Shown piece by piece: positions 1-9,427 of a stretch of 64,000 nucleotides of DNA; positions within the stretch are counted from its first letter, which is position 1; each line of letters starts with the position of its first letter. The stretch is from assembly GCA_027483895.1 (NCBI GenBank), contig JAIXTP010000033.1, positions 1-64,000 on the forward strand, in the 5' to 3' direction. The translations under genes and the position numbers were made by a program. The notes under the pieces were generated by a model. The model saw only the letters and a list, made by a program, of their open reading frames with translations, did no database searches and was not told the DNA's origin. This DNA comes from Hyphomicrobiales bacterium. GTDB lineage: Bacteria; Pseudomonadota; Alphaproteobacteria; Rhizobiales; Beijerinckiaceae.

Positions 1-864
1 ATCCATCCCTGGATCAACAAGGCGATCGAGAAGGCCCAGCAGAAGGTCGAAGTCCGCAACTTCGACATCCGCAAGAACATCCTGAAATACGACGACGTGA
101 TGAACGACCAGCGCAAGGTGGTGTTCGAGCAGCGTCGCGAATTCATGGCCGAATCGAGCGTCCGCCCGACCATCGACGACATGCGCCACGGCGTGGTCGA
201 CGATCTCGTGGCGCGGCACATCCCCGAAGGCGCCTATCCCGAACAATGGGATGCCGCGGGCCTCAAGGACGGCGTCGGCCGGCTTCTCGCGCTCGACCTG
301 CCGGTCGACGACTGGGCCAAGGAAGAGGGCATCGCCGACGAGGAGATCCGCGAGCGCATCCGCAAGGCGGCCGACGAGGCCTATGTCGGCCGGATCGAAA
401 AGAACACGCCGGAAGTGATGACCTATGTCGAGAAGCAGGTCCTCCTGCAGATGCTCGACCATCTCTGGCGCGAACATCTCGTCACGCTCGACCATCTGCG
501 TCAGGTGATCGGCTGGCGCGGCTACGCCCAGCGCGACCCGCTGAACGAGTACAAGTCGGAAGCCTTCGAGCTGTTCGACGGACTGATCGGCAATCTTCGC
601 GAGCAGGTCACGGCGCAGCTCATGCGCGTGGAAGTGATGTTCTCGCCGCCGCCGGAGCCCGAACTGCCGCCGATGCAGGCGAGCCATATCGACCCGCTTA
701 CCGGCGAGAACGAGATGGCCCGGGCCGATCTCGCCTTCGCCGCTCCGTCGGGCGAGAACCGCGACCCGAACGATCCCGGCACCTGGGGCCGCGTGGGCCG
801 CAACGAGCCCTGCCCCTGCGGTTCGGGCAAGAAATACAAGCACTGCCACGGGCAGTATGCCTGA
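1..864 (+). CDS. secA: Preprotein translocase ATPase SecA, C-terminal part (5' end outside window)
   Basis: The reading frame is open from base 1 and encodes the last 287 residues of SecA, the ATPase motor that drives unfolded preproteins through SecYEG. The opening segment ([17 protein letters not shown], then a [10 protein letters not shown] stretch) is the conserved helical scaffold/wing region. The extreme C-terminus carries the SEC-C zinc motif [14 protein letters not shown], which binds SecB and the ribosome. The nucleotide-binding domains lie upstream of the window. A perfect GC hairpin follows the stop codon, so transcription probably ends here. The family call is certain; only the missing N-terminus limits the entry. 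Confidence 0.97.
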   Translation: MHPWINKAIEKAQQKVEVRNFDIRKNILKYDDVMNDQRKVVFEQRREFMAESSVRPTIDDMRHGVVDDLVARHIPEGAYPEQWDAAGLKDGVGRLLALDLPVDDWAKEEGIADEEIRERIRKAADEAYVGRIEKNTPEVMTYVEKQVLLQMLDHLWREHLVTLDHLRQVIGWRGYAQRDPLNEYKSEAFELFDGLIGNLREQVTAQLMRVEVMFSPPPEPELPPMQASHIDPLTGENEMARADLAFAAPSGENRDPNDPGTWGRVGRNEPCPCGSGKKYKHCHGQYA

Positions 865-871
865 TCATGAT

Positions 872-899
872 CCGCCCGGTTTCGGCCGGGCGGTTTCGG
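872..899 (+). terminator. Rho-independent terminator of secA
   Basis: An 8-bp perfect stem (CCGCCCGG / CCGGGCGG) with a 6-base loop starts 8 bases after the secA stop and is followed by a short T-rich tail (TTTCGGTT). The T run is weak, but position and stem strength fit a terminator. Confidence 0.7.
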
Positions 900-991
900 T
901 TCGGACCTCAGGAAAATCGATCGACTTCGTCGACGATGACGAGCCCGCGGAACGATCCGCGGCGGACGCCGTGCCGTAGCTTTCAGGGACG

Positions 992-1348
992 ATGGTTCGA
1001 GTGAAGCGTGCCGGAATGTTGCGTATGTGTCGGACGATCGCGGTGACGGCAGCCCTGCTGTGGACGGGGGCCGCGGAGGCCCGCACCTTACTGTTGATGT
1101 GCCGCGAAGGCGCGATCGAATACGAGGTCCGCTTCGATACCATCCGGCAGACGGTCTCGACCACGCATCCGCGCTACAAGCGGGCGCTCTCCATAGAGCG
1201 GTTCAAGGAAGACGAGGACGGTCTGCTTCTCTGGGTCAGCATGTCCGACGGTCCTTCCCAATCGAATTTCCTCGCCCATTGGGGCAAGCAGCGCTGGGTC
1301 CGCCGCTTCCACGGCTACGACCAGCACACGACCGACGAGTGTCTCTGA
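992..1348 (+). CDS. Small secreted protein of unknown function
   Basis: This 118-residue product is not recognised. The N-terminus has positive charges followed by a hydrophobic stretch (TIAVTAALLWTGAAEA), a typical Sec signal peptide with likely cleavage after AEA near residue 30. The mature part of about 88 residues is polar and contains one Cys just after the signal and one at the second-last position, which could form a disulfide. An AGGGA stretch lies about 5 bases before the ATG used; in-frame ATGs at codons 9 and 12 are alternatives that would still keep the signal peptide. It stands alone between secA and the oppositely oriented glycosyltransferase gene. Confidence 0.6.
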   Translation: MVRVKRAGMLRMCRTIAVTAALLWTGAAEARTLLLMCREGAIEYEVRFDTIRQTVSTTHPRYKRALSIERFKEDEDGLLLWVSMSDGPSQSNFLAHWGKQRWVRRFHGYDQHTTDECL

Positions 1349-1372
1349 CGAGGCGGGCCGCGCCGGCGTGCC

Positions 1373-2449
1373 TCACGCGCGCCAGGTGATGCTGCGGGTG
1401 ACGAGGAAGTTCCAGATCGTGCCGACGGCGATGCCCGCCGCGGCCGACAGGATCCAACCCGACCCGCGGTCGTGAATGTAGCCCGCGACGCCGACATTCG
1501 CCGTGGCGCTCAAGGCGCTCGCGAAGGCGAAGCTGAGCCAGCCGCGCAGGAGGGCCTTCGCCCCCCGCAGACGGCGGTCGTGATAGGTCAGGAGATTGTT
1601 GAGCAGGAAGTTGCTCGTCATCGCGACGGCGGTGGCGACGGCCTGACCCACGAGAAACTCGGCGCCTGCGGCGCGCGCGAGACCCAAGGCGGCCAGATGG
1701 ACGGCCACGCCGCTGCCGCCGACCAATGCGAAGCTCATGAAGCGGGCCGGGAAGAAACGGCCGAACCGTTTGTCCCAGAGCAGCATCAGGAAGTCCCACA
1801 CGACCGTCGCGTCGAGCTTGCTCTCCCCGAATTCGCGCATGCGGAACGTGTAGGGCACCTCGCGGACGCGGAGCGGGCGGGGGCTCGATGCGAGCAGGTC
1901 CAGAAGGATCTTGAAGCCGATGGCCGAAAGCCGCGCCGCCGACTCCCGCCAGAGCGACGCGCGGGCCATGAAGAAGCCGCTCATGAGGTCGCGGACCTCG
2001 GTGCCGATGGCGAGCGTGGCGAGGCGGTTCGCCCAGATGCTGCCCGCCGCCCGGTCCTTGGTCCATTCGCCGGCCGAACCGCCCTCGACATAACGGCTGC
2101 CGACCGCGACCTCGACGTCGCCCTTGCGGAGGAGCGCGAGCATTTCGGGCAGGATCCGCTCGTCATGCTGCATGTCGCCGTCCATCACGGCGACGAAATC
2201 CGCGCTGCTGGACAGCGCGCCCTCGATGCAGGCGGAAGCGAGGCCGCGGCGGCCGATGCGCTCGATGCAGCGGACATTGTCGACGCGACGGGCCAAGGCG
2301 CGGACCGCATCCGCCGTACCGTCGGGCGAATGGTCGTCGACGAAGATGACCTCGTAGCGGATCCCCGAGAGAACCGCGCGAAGGCGCTCGTAGAGCGGCT
2401 CGACGTTCAAAGCCTCGTTGTAGGTGGGGACGACGACGGAAAGTTCCAA
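1373..2449 (-). CDS. Glycosyltransferase family 2 (dolichol-phosphate-mannose synthase type) fused to a GtrA-like membrane domain
   Basis: From a TTG start at 2449 the protein has 358 residues. Residues 3-230 form a GT2 domain beginning LSVVVPTYNE, with the nucleotide-sugar motif VDDHSPDGT (about 37-45) and the metal-binding DGDMQHD (90-96). Residues from about 235 form four hydrophobic helices of the GtrA/DPMS family (FALVGGSGVAVH..., FLLNNLLTYHDRR). Such fusions transfer a sugar from a nucleotide donor to polyprenyl phosphate for surface glycan or lipid modification; the sugar cannot be read from the sequence. The frame stays open about 200 bases upstream of the TTG but without a better start and without conserved sequence, so the TTG just before the conserved beta strand is preferred. 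The gene is divergent from panC. Confidence 0.85.
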   Translation of the reverse strand: MELSVVVPTYNEALNVEPLYERLRAVLSGIRYEVIFVDDHSPDGTADAVRALARRVDNVRCIERIGRRGLASACIEGALSSSADFVAVMDGDMQHDERILPEMLALLRKGDVEVAVGSRYVEGGSAGEWTKDRAAGSIWANRLATLAIGTEVRDLMSGFFMARASLWRESAARLSAIGFKILLDLLASSPRPLRVREVPYTFRMREFGESKLDATVVWDFLMLLWDKRFGRFFPARFMSFALVGGSGVAVHLAALGLARAAGAEFLVGQAVATAVAMTSNFLLNNLLTYHDRRLRGAKALLRGWLSFAFASALSATANVGVAGYIHDRGSGWILSAAAGIAVGTIWNFLVTRSITWRA

Positions 2450-2534
2450 AAAATCGATCCGAAAGGCTCGTCGGGTGCGACCGGTGCGCGCATGGCGTGC
2501 AATGGGCGACGAACAACCCGATAAGTTGAAAAAA

Positions 2535-2549
2535 CATTGTGCAGCAATG
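2535..2549. promoter_or_regulatory. Short inverted repeat in the divergent promoter region of the glycosyltransferase gene and panC
   Basis: CATTG-tgcag-CAATG is a perfect 5-bp inverted repeat inside the only A/T-rich patch (about 2520-2575) of the 293-base gap. It could be an operator for either gene. No regulator is implied by context and no convincing -35/-10 pair was found. It may be chance. Confidence 0.25.
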
Positions 2550-2742
2550 ACTTGGTGAAGTTTAAAGGCGCCGTCGCGGAAATCGTCAAGCCGAAGAAGG
2601 CGACCGGACCGGATCAAGGTTAAGCGTGCATCGCCGCGTTGCAGCATGGCCGCTGGAAAACGGGACCGGGAGGCCTTATGGAAAAAACCTGCAAGCGGGA
2701 GCCGAACCGATCGGCCCGCCGGTTCGGGATCACGGACGCCGC

Positions 2743-3591
2743 ATGACTTCCCCTCTCGTTCTCAACACGGTCGGCGATCTGCGCCGCGCGGTCGCCGCGT
2801 GGCGGGCGAAGGGCGAACGCATCGCGCTGGTTCCGACGATGGGCGCGCTGCATGCCGGTCACGTTTCTCTGGTCGAGGCCGCGCGCCGCAGCTGCGAGCG
2901 CGTCTTCGTCTCGATCTTCGTCAATCCGACGCAGTTCGCGCCGAACGAGGATTTCGGTGCCTATCCGCGGACTTTCGAGGCCGATGTCGCGAAACTCGCC
3001 TCCGTGGGGGCGGACGGCGTCTTCGCCCCCGGCGTCAAGGACATGTATCCCGAGGGCTTCTGCACCACGGTCAGCCTTTCCGGGCCGGCCGCGGCGGGCC
3101 TCGAGGACCGTTTCAGGCCCGCCCATTTCGCCGGCGTCGCGACGGTGGTCTCAAAGCTCCTCATTCAGGCCGGGCCGGACCTCGCCATCTTCGGTGAGAA
3201 GGACTGGCAGCAATTGGCGGTGATCCGCAGGGCCGCGCGGGACCTCGATCTCCCGGTCGAGATCGCCGGAGGGCCGACGATCCGCGAGGCCGACGGCCTC
3301 GCGATGTCGTCGCGCAACGTCTATCTCTCGCCCGAAGAACGCGCGACGGCGCCGCTGCTGCACCGGACGATGACGGCCTGCGCCGCCCGGATCCGTGCGG
3401 GCGAGGGCATCGCCGCCGCCATGGCCGAAGGGCGCGCCGCGATCGAGGCGGGCGGCTTCACGCTCGACTATCTGGAAACGCGGGACGCGGCCTCGCTCGC
3501 GCCCGTGGCCGACGATGCGAGGGCCGATCTCCGCATGCTTGTGGCGGCGCGGATCGGCCGCACGAGACTGATCGACAACATCGCCGTTTGA
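2743..3591 (+). CDS. panC: Pantothenate synthetase PanC
   Basis: PanC condenses D-pantoate with beta-alanine using ATP to make pantothenate, in the cytoplasm. The 282-residue length is normal. The N-terminal [10 protein letters not shown] (31-40) holds the HIGH-type nucleotide-binding motif. [17 protein letters not shown] and FGEKDWQQL are family signatures, and MSSRNVYLS corresponds to the KMSKS-like loop. The open frame extends further upstream, but only the ATG at 2743 gives the conserved N-terminus ([10 protein letters not shown]). panB follows after 41 bases, so the two genes form a pantothenate operon. Confidence 0.95.
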   Translation: MTSPLVLNTVGDLRRAVAAWRAKGERIALVPTMGALHAGHVSLVEAARRSCERVFVSIFVNPTQFAPNEDFGAYPRTFEADVAKLASVGADGVFAPGVKDMYPEGFCTTVSLSGPAAAGLEDRFRPAHFAGVATVVSKLLIQAGPDLAIFGEKDWQQLAVIRRAARDLDLPVEIAGGPTIREADGLAMSSRNVYLSPEERATAPLLHRTMTACAARIRAGEGIAAAMAEGRAAIEAGGFTLDYLETRDAASLAPVADDARADLRMLVAARIGRTRLIDNIAV

Positions 3592-3632
3592 ACCGCCCCC
3601 AGAGGCGGGACACGAAGCCGGGGACGAAACGC

Positions 3633-4451
3633 GTGACCTATCTTTCGGACAATGTGCGCCCTCTCCGCATCGCCGACTTCGCCCGCATGCGGGCGGAAGG
3701 CGAAAAGATCGCAGCCCTGACCTGCTACGATTCCAGCTTCGCCGCGCTGCTCGACCGGGCGGGCGTGGAGCTCATCCTGGTGGGCGACTCGATGGGGAAC
3801 GTGCTGCAGGGGCACTCCTCCACGCTTCCCGTCACGCTCGAACAGGTGGAATACCACACGGCCTGCGTGGCGCGCGGCGTGCGACGCGCGATGGTGATGG
3901 CCGATCTGCCTTTCGGCTCCTATCAGGAAAGCCCCGAACAGGCCTTCCGCAGCGCGGCCAAGCTGATGGCCGCCGGGGCGGCGATGGTGAAGGTGGAGGG
4001 CGGCGCCTTTCTGGCCGACACGGTCGCCTTTCTCGTCGAGCGCGGCATTCCGGTCTGCGCGCATATCGGGCTGACGCCGCAGGCGGTCCACCAGCTCGGC
4101 GGCTACCGGATCCAGGGAAAGAGCGCAGACGCGGCCGACCGCCTGTCGAAGGACGCCGCCGCGATGGAGGCCGCGGGCGCGACCTTCCTCGTCATCGAGA
4201 TGATCCCCGCGGAACTCGGGGCCAAGCTCACGCGCTCGCTGTCCTCGATGGCGACCATCGGCATCGGCGCGGGGCCGGACTGCGACGGGCAGATCCTCGT
4301 GCTCCACGACATGCTGGGCATCTACCCCGGCAAGACCGCGCGCTTCACGAAGAACTTCATGGACGGCGCGGCAAGCATCGAGGCCGCGGTTGCGGCCTAT
4401 GTCCGTGCGGTGAAGGACGGCAGCTTCCCCGCGCCCGAGAACTGCTACTGA
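3633..4451 (+). CDS. panB: 3-methyl-2-oxobutanoate hydroxymethyltransferase PanB
   Basis: PanB transfers a hydroxymethyl group from 5,10-methylene-tetrahydrofolate to alpha-ketoisovalerate, giving ketopantoate. The GTG start at 3633 is preceded by GGGGAC and gives 272 residues. Seen motifs are [10 protein letters not shown], the metal-binding VGDSMGNV (50-57), [10 protein letters not shown], and the region around VIEMIPAEL that carries the catalytic Glu. An earlier TTG overlapping the panC stop is in frame but adds 15 non-conserved residues. The gene ends 7 bases from the convergent small gene. Confidence 0.95.
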   Translation: MTYLSDNVRPLRIADFARMRAEGEKIAALTCYDSSFAALLDRAGVELILVGDSMGNVLQGHSSTLPVTLEQVEYHTACVARGVRRAMVMADLPFGSYQESPEQAFRSAAKLMAAGAAMVKVEGGAFLADTVAFLVERGIPVCAHIGLTPQAVHQLGGYRIQGKSADAADRLSKDAAAMEAAGATFLVIEMIPAELGAKLTRSLSSMATIGIGAGPDCDGQILVLHDMLGIYPGKTARFTKNFMDGAASIEAAVAAYVRAVKDGSFPAPENCY

Positions 4452-4458
4452 TCGCCGC

Positions 4459-4689
4459 TCAGCGCGCCCGGCCCGAAGGGATTTCGCCCGAAAGGGCGGC
4501 GCAGTTGCGCGCGTTCCGCTCGATGCAGACCTGTGCCTTCTGCGTCGCGGCGAGTTCGAGGATCAGGAACGCGCCCACGATCGTCAGCAACAACGCGACG
4601 ATCATCGCGATGAGCGACGTGCGGATGCGGATGTCGGCCTCTTCCGGCGTTTCCCGGCGCAGGCTCTCTCGAGGCGGATCGGTCGGCAC
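4459..4689 (-). CDS. Small single-pass membrane protein of unknown function
   Basis: The 76-residue product starts with GTG at 4689. It has an acidic/basic N-terminus of about 25 residues, one strongly hydrophobic helix (SLIAMIVALLLTIVGAFLILEL, written in part; about residues 25-47), and a short C-terminal tail with two Cys in CIERNARNC. It lies 75 bases downstream of the L,D-transpeptidase gene on the same strand and could be cotranscribed. I do not recognise the family. The clean hydrophobic segment, the fit between panB and the transpeptidase gene and good codon periodicity support a real gene. Confidence 0.55.
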   Translation of the reverse strand: MPTDPPRESLRRETPEEADIRIRTSLIAMIVALLLTIVGAFLILELAATQKAQVCIERNARNCAALSGEIPSGRAR

Positions 4690-4764
4690 GGCGCTTTCTC
4701 GCGGACGGTCCCGGGAAGAGTGATCCGGGATCCCGGCCGATGCAACGCCCGGCCGGGGCTTTCG

Positions 4765-6177
4765 TCAGCGGACGGTGGTGCCCGCGATCTGCGCCTGACG
4801 GCGCGGAGGCAGAGGCGCCTGAGCGGGAAGATCGGAGGCGGGAGCGGGTTCGCCGAAGCGGATCATCCGCTTGTAGAACGGCTCCTCCGCGGCGACGGCG
4901 GGCGCCTGAGTTCCGGCCGCGGGCGTCGACCGGCCGAAGATCGTTCCGACGGAGCTGAGACCGCTGAACAGGCCGCCCGCGGGCTGGCCCGCGTCAGGAG
5001 CCGCCTTCTCGGTCTTCGCGACTTCCACCTTCGCGACTTCGACCTTCGCGACTTCAACCTTGGCGGCGGGCGCGGACTGGGCGGGAGCGGCCGGGACGCT
5101 CGCGGTCACGATCGGTTCGGGCTTCGCGGCGACGACGGTGGTCTTCGGACGGCCCTGCGCGTCGACATGGATCTCCGCGACCGCGTCGATGGCTTCGGGA
5201 CGGCTGACCTCGCCGAGATCGCGGCGCGCGGGCGCCTGAGCGACGACGATGCCGTCGTCCGCGGGAACGGAGCGCGACGCGGAGCGGAACGACGGGTGCT
5301 GGTGGCCGTCGGAATACTGCACGCGGACGGCGGGGGCGCCGCGCTCGACGAGCGTGGCGACCGCGGTCTCGTCGGCCCGGCGCTTCGCGTCCACCGCGGA
5401 AGCGATGCTCTGATCGACACTGTAGTTCGGGCAGGCGCCGGTCGGCTCGAAACGGCCCTCGCCGGACGCGTTGAAGACGTAGCGCTTGCCGCAATAGGCG
5501 ACCGAAGGCTCACGCTTCGTGACCTCGAAATGGTCCGAGCCTTCCTTCAGATTCTGCCAGAAGGGCATGTTGGGGTCGTGCCGGAACTTGGCGAGATTCT
5601 CCGCCGTCATCCGGAACGGATAGGACTGGAACTGCACCGATTTCTGCCCGCCCTGGAAGGCGTCGCGGACGACGGCGTAGATCTCTTCCATCTGCTCGTT
5701 GGTCATCGCGAAGCAGCCGCGCGACGAGCAGGTGCCGTGCACCATGATGTCGCCGCCCGTACGGCCCATCGCGCGCTCCTTCGGGTTCGGATAGCCGACA
5801 TTGAAGGAGAGCCAGTAGGAAGAGTTCGGATTCATATGGGCCGGCGTGAAGCTGTAGAAGCCTTCCGGCACCTGCCGGTCGCCCTCGCGCGTCTTCGGGC
5901 CCAGCTGGCCGGACCAGCGGCAGACCGGATAGGTCTTCAGCAGCACGTATTCGCCGGAGCGGCTCTGCTTCCAGACTTCGATCTCGGATTCCTGCTTGTA
6001 GGCGCGCACCAGCACGGGCGCGTTGCGGTCCATGTTCTTCTCGCTCATCAGCGCGACGGTCTTGGCGGGAACCGATGCGAGCGCCCGAGCGGGAACCCGG
6101 GCGCGTTCCTCGGCGCAGTTCGCCAGCAGGAGCGCGGCGGAGGCGACGAGCGCGAGACGGAACGAGAAGCGGAACAT
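4765..6177 (-). CDS. Lipoprotein L,D-transpeptidase (YkuD/YafK-type murein enzyme)
   Basis: The 470-residue protein begins with a lipoprotein signal (LLLAN-Cys21). The YkuD catalytic domain spans about residues 55-200, with HGTCSSRGCF (148-156) matching the HGxxSxGC active site: His148 and catalytic Cys155. These enzymes make or trim 3-3 peptidoglycan cross-links or attach proteins to murein in the periplasm. The C-terminal half is low complexity, Ala/Pro rich, with a short VAKVE repeat, and probably spans the periplasm as a flexible tether. It sits between accA and a small membrane protein gene on the same strand. The exact reaction (cross-linking, anchoring or hydrolysis) is not decided by sequence. 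Confidence 0.88.
   Translation of the reverse strand: MFRFSFRLALVASAALLLANCAEERARVPARALASVPAKTVALMSEKNMDRNAPVLVRAYKQESEIEVWKQSRSGEYVLLKTYPVCRWSGQLGPKTREGDRQVPEGFYSFTPAHMNPNSSYWLSFNVGYPNPKERAMGRTGGDIMVHGTCSSRGCFAMTNEQMEEIYAVVRDAFQGGQKSVQFQSYPFRMTAENLAKFRHDPNMPFWQNLKEGSDHFEVTKREPSVAYCGKRYVFNASGEGRFEPTGACPNYSVDQSIASAVDAKRRADETAVATLVERGAPAVRVQYSDGHQHPSFRSASRSVPADDGIVVAQAPARRDLGEVSRPEAIDAVAEIHVDAQGRPKTTVVAAKPEPIVTASVPAAPAQSAPAAKVEVAKVEVAKVEVAKTEKAAPDAGQPAGGLFSGLSSVGTIFGRSTPAAGTQAPAVAAEEPFYKRMIRFGEPAPASDLPAQAPLPPRRQAQIAGTTVR
5014..5058. repeat. Three tandem 15-bp units inside the L,D-transpeptidase gene
   Basis: Three copies of CTTCGCGACTTCNAC lie head to tail and encode the peptide repeat VAKVE on the minus strand. 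The units differ only at the variable base, so the array is young or kept uniform, and its copy number may vary between strains. Confidence 0.85.
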
Positions 6178-6304
6178 GACGCGATCTCCGACGGACCGTC
6201 CACACGGATCCGGTGCCTATCGTCGTAGACCCGGACGGTTTACCGATCCTTACCCCGAACGTCGCAAAACGGGTCGCGACGGCCGAGGCCACGCCGCATT
6301 TTGA

Positions 6305-7258
6305 TCAGATCTTACGTCCGATGGCGAGGAATTTCGCCGCGCGGCGTTCGCGCAGGTCCTCGGCGGAAAGGCCTTCGAAGGAGGCCAGAGCGTCGGCCAC
6401 GGCATCGCCCGCCGTGCGGATGGCGGCTTCCGGCGCCCGATGGGCGCCACCGACCGGCTCGGAGACGATGCCGTCCACGATACCGAATCGCAGGAGATCC
6501 TGCGCGGTGATCTTCATGTTGGTGGCCGCGTCCTGCGCGCGCCCCGAGTCGCGCCACAAGATCGAAGCGGAGGCCTCGGGCGAGGCGACCGTGTAGATCG
6601 CGTGTTCCATCATCAGGACGGAATTGGTGCTGGCGAGCGCGACCGCGCCGCCGGAACCGCCCTCGCCGATCACCAGAGACACGTTCGGCGTGCCGAGCGC
6701 GAGACAGGCTTCCGTCGAGCGCGCGATGGCCTCGGCCTGCCCGCGCTCCTCGGCGCCGATGCCGGGATAGGCGCCCGCGGTGTCGACGAAGCTGAGGACC
6801 GGGAGGCCGAAACGGTCGGCGAGCTCCATGAGCCGGACCGCCTTGCGGTAGCCTTCCGGCATGGCCATGCCGAAATTGTGCCTCAGGCGGCTGTCGGTGT
6901 CGTTGCCCTTTTCCTGCCCGAGCACGCAGACCGCGCGGCCGCGGAAACGCCCGAAGCCGGCCACCACGGCCTGATCCTCGGCGAATTTCCGGTCGCCCGC
7001 GAGCGGGGTGAACTCCTCGATCAGCGCGTCGAGATAGTCCTTGAAATGCGGCCGGAGGGGATGGCGGGCGACGAGCGTCTTCTGCCAGGGCGTGAGCGAG
7101 CGATAGAGTTCGCCGAGCACCTGCTGCGCGCGCTGCTCGAGCTTCGCGATCTCGTCGCGGATGGCGGGAGAGTCGGTCTCTTCCGCGACGGTCCGGAGTT
7201 CGTCGGCCTTGGCCTCGAGTTCGGCCACGGGCTTTTCGAAGTCGAGATAGCTGCGCAT
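6305..7258 (-). CDS. accA: Acetyl-CoA carboxylase carboxyltransferase subunit alpha
   Basis: AccA with AccD moves the carboxyl group from carboxybiotin to acetyl-CoA, forming malonyl-CoA for fatty acid synthesis. The 317-residue length is typical. The N-terminal helical region begins MRSYLDFEKPVAELE, and the crotonase-like core contains RFRGRAVCVLGQEKG, SFVDTAGAYPGIGAEERGQ, the glycine-rich GEGGSGGAVAL and the MEHAIYTVASPE signature. The gene is monocistronic-looking, with 122 bases to the methyltransferase gene upstream and 127 to the L,D-transpeptidase gene downstream. Confidence 0.97.
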   Translation of the reverse strand: MRSYLDFEKPVAELEAKADELRTVAEETDSPAIRDEIAKLEQRAQQVLGELYRSLTPWQKTLVARHPLRPHFKDYLDALIEEFTPLAGDRKFAEDQAVVAGFGRFRGRAVCVLGQEKGNDTDSRLRHNFGMAMPEGYRKAVRLMELADRFGLPVLSFVDTAGAYPGIGAEERGQAEAIARSTEACLALGTPNVSLVIGEGGSGGAVALASTNSVLMMEHAIYTVASPEASASILWRDSGRAQDAATNMKITAQDLLRFGIVDGIVSEPVGGAHRAPEAAIRTAGDAVADALASFEGLSAEDLRERRAAKFLAIGRKI

Positions 7259-7381
7259 CGTGGAGACGACCGGCCCCTTGGGATCGAATGGCGGTGCCCG
7301 GAGGTCCCGGACGGCCGCGGAGTAGTGACCTTTGCAGGCGTCTTCGTCAAGGCGCGGGGCACCCCGGATCCGCGGCCCGGC

Positions 7382-8113
7382 TCAACCGCTCGGTGCAGCG
7401 ACCGGGACGAGAACGGGGCGCATCCGCCGCACGCGCTGGGCCTTCCGGACGGGGACCGGCCGGTACATCAGCTTGGTCGCCTCCACGAGATGCACCCCGG
7501 AAAAGGGCAGCGAAAGCCCTGCCCCCAGCCGCTCCCAAGCGGTCGCCGAACTCATGAAGACGCGCCGCGGGATCGGCGGCACATAAAGATGCTCGGCCCA
7601 GAAGACGGGCGAGAACAGGCTGTCGCGCAGCAGGCCCGTGAGCTGGCTGCGGGAATAGGGCTGGCCGTGGCCGAAGGGCGTCGTATCCATCCGCGCCCAC
7701 AGCCCCCGCCGGTTCGGGACCACGGCGATCATGCTCCCGCCCGGGCTCAGCACGCGCCAGACTTCCGAGAGGAGTTCGCCGGGCGCCTCCTCCGTCTCGA
7801 GCGCATGGACAAGCAGGATCCGGTCCACGCATTGGTCGGGAAGCGGCAACATGGTCGAGATGGCGAGCGCGGCGGCCGACGGCCCTTCGGGGGGCCAATG
7901 CACCACGCCCTGGACCTCCGGCATGAAGGCGAGCGCACGCTCGGCCTCCCCACGCATCGGGTCGAGATAGGGCGTCGCGTAACCGATCCCGAGAACGGAG
8001 AGGCCGGACAGTCCCCGCCAACGCTCCGCGACCGCAGAGGCGAGAATTCTCCGGACCACCTGACCGAGGGGGCCGGTGTAGAAGTTCCTGAGGTCGACGA
8101 CGTCGAGAGGCAT
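7382..8113 (-). CDS. Class I SAM-dependent methyltransferase
   Basis: The 243-residue protein has a methyltransferase-11 type core. The SAM-binding motif I is GLSVLGIGYATPYLDP (about 37-52), followed by a motif IV-like ILLVHALE and the post-motif RVLSPGGSMIAVVPNRRGLWAR, typical of small-molecule or protein methylases. The substrate is unknown. It is divergent from gloB with 80 bases between the starts, an arrangement I recall from related alphaproteobacteria, which hints at shared regulation or detoxification context but does not show it. Confidence 0.8.
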   Translation of the reverse strand: MPLDVVDLRNFYTGPLGQVVRRILASAVAERWRGLSGLSVLGIGYATPYLDPMRGEAERALAFMPEVQGVVHWPPEGPSAAALAISTMLPLPDQCVDRILLVHALETEEAPGELLSEVWRVLSPGGSMIAVVPNRRGLWARMDTTPFGHGQPYSRSQLTGLLRDSLFSPVFWAEHLYVPPIPRRVFMSSATAWERLGAGLSLPFSGVHLVEATKLMYRPVPVRKAQRVRRMRPVLVPVAAPSG

Positions 8114-8193
8114 CGGTTCCGTTCGGCTGCCCGGGGGTGGAAAGCCCCCCGACGCCGGGCCATGATAGCCGTGAATCGAAGGAAAGTACGCTC

Positions 8194-8961
8194 ATGCCCG
8201 CCGAGATCCGCCTTTTCATGATCGGCTCCGACAATTACGGGGTCCTGCTGCACGACCCCGCGACCGGCGCAACGGCTTCGATCGATGCGGGCGAGGCGGC
8301 GCCCATTGCGGCCGAACTCGAAGCGGCGGGATGGCGGCTCACGGACATTCTCGTCACGCATCATCACGGCGACCACGTCGCCGGCGTCGAGGCGCTGAAG
8401 GCGCGTTACGGCGCGCGGGTGACGGCCCCCGCCCATGACCGGGACCGCGTACCCGGCGTCGACGCGACGGTGCGCGAAGGCGATGCGGTCGCGGTCGGCA
8501 CGTTGAAGGGCGCGGTCATCGAGACCCCCGGCCACACGCTGGGACACGTCGCCTACCACTTCGCGGGCGAGAAACTTCTCTTTTCCGGCGATACGCTGTT
8601 CGCCCTGGGCTGCGGCCGGCTGTTCGAGGGAACGCCCGCACAGATGTGGAACTCCCTGTCCAAGCTGGCGGCTCTGCCCGGGGACACGAAGGTCTATTGC
8701 GGGCACGAATACACGCTGTCGAACGCTCGGTTCGCGTTGCGCTACGACGGCGCCAACCCCGCGCTGGTCGCGCGAGCGGCCGAGGTCGAGCGGATGCGGG
8801 CCGAGAACCGATTCACCGTTCCGTCGACCATCGCCGAGGAACGCGCGACGAACCCGTTCCTGCGGGCGGGCGACCCCGCGGTCGCGGCCGCGATCGGACT
8901 GCCGGGAGCCTCGCCGGCGGACGTCTTCGCGGCGCTTCGCGAAGCCAAGAACAGGGGCTGA
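8194..8961 (+). CDS. gloB: Hydroxyacylglutathione hydrolase (glyoxalase II)
   Basis: GloB hydrolyses S-D-lactoylglutathione to D-lactate and glutathione, the second step of methylglyoxal detoxification. The ATG at 8194, with GAAGGA 10 bases upstream, gives 255 residues, the normal length. The binuclear metal site is visible: THHHGDH (55-61), PGHTLGH, SGDTLF and CGHEYTLSN, and the C-terminal substrate-binding region ends in the family pattern. The cupin gene follows after one base. Confidence 0.95.
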   Translation: MPAEIRLFMIGSDNYGVLLHDPATGATASIDAGEAAPIAAELEAAGWRLTDILVTHHHGDHVAGVEALKARYGARVTAPAHDRDRVPGVDATVREGDAVAVGTLKGAVIETPGHTLGHVAYHFAGEKLLFSGDTLFALGCGRLFEGTPAQMWNSLSKLAALPGDTKVYCGHEYTLSNARFALRYDGANPALVARAAEVERMRAENRFTVPSTIAEERATNPFLRAGDPAVAAAIGLPGASPADVFAALREAKNRG

Positions 8962-8962
8962 C

Positions 8963-9427
8963 GTGCTGCATCTCGAAAGCGACCGGCGGCCCGACGAGAT
9001 CGTCCGTCTGCTCGACCTCGCGCCTCACCCCGAAGGCGGCCATTATCGGGAAACCTTCCGGGATACGCGGATCGTTGAGGGCGGCCGCGCGGCTTCGAGC
9101 CACATCTATTACCTGCTCGGGGTCGGCGAAGTGTCGGAATGGCACCGCGTGGATGCGGCAGAGGCGTGGCACCACTATGCGGGCGCGCCGCTGGTTCTGA
9201 CGATTTCGGAAAACGGTCATGACGCTTCGGCGATCGTTCTGGGCCCCGACATCACGGCCGGGCAGCGCCCCTGTTTCATCGTTCCCGCGGGCGTCTGGCA
9301 GACCGCGACCAGCCTCGGCGCATGGACGCTGACGGGCTGCACGGTGGCGCCTGCCTGCGAGTTCTCGGGTTTCGAACTCGCGCCGCCGGGCTGGCGCCCG
9401 ATGCCGCGACCGGCGGGCGGGCGATGA
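8963..9427 (+). CDS. Cupin-fold protein of the DUF985 family
   Basis: The 154-residue product starts with GTG one base after gloB. HPEGGHYRET near the start, SSHIYYLL, EWHRVDAAEAWHHYAGAPL and VPAGVWQTA are the recognisable DUF985/YML079w-type cupin signatures. These proteins form a beta barrel with a hydrophobic pocket; a few relatives bind small ligands and no general reaction is established. Translational coupling to gloB and to the acetyltransferase gene (4-base ATGA overlap at its stop) suggests a three-gene operon, possibly around aldehyde or metabolite repair, which is inference. Confidence 0.85.
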   Translation: MLHLESDRRPDEIVRLLDLAPHPEGGHYRETFRDTRIVEGGRAASSHIYYLLGVGEVSEWHRVDAAEAWHHYAGAPLVLTISENGHDASAIVLGPDITAGQRPCFIVPAGVWQTATSLGAWTLTGCTVAPACEFSGFELAPPGWRPMPRPAGGR

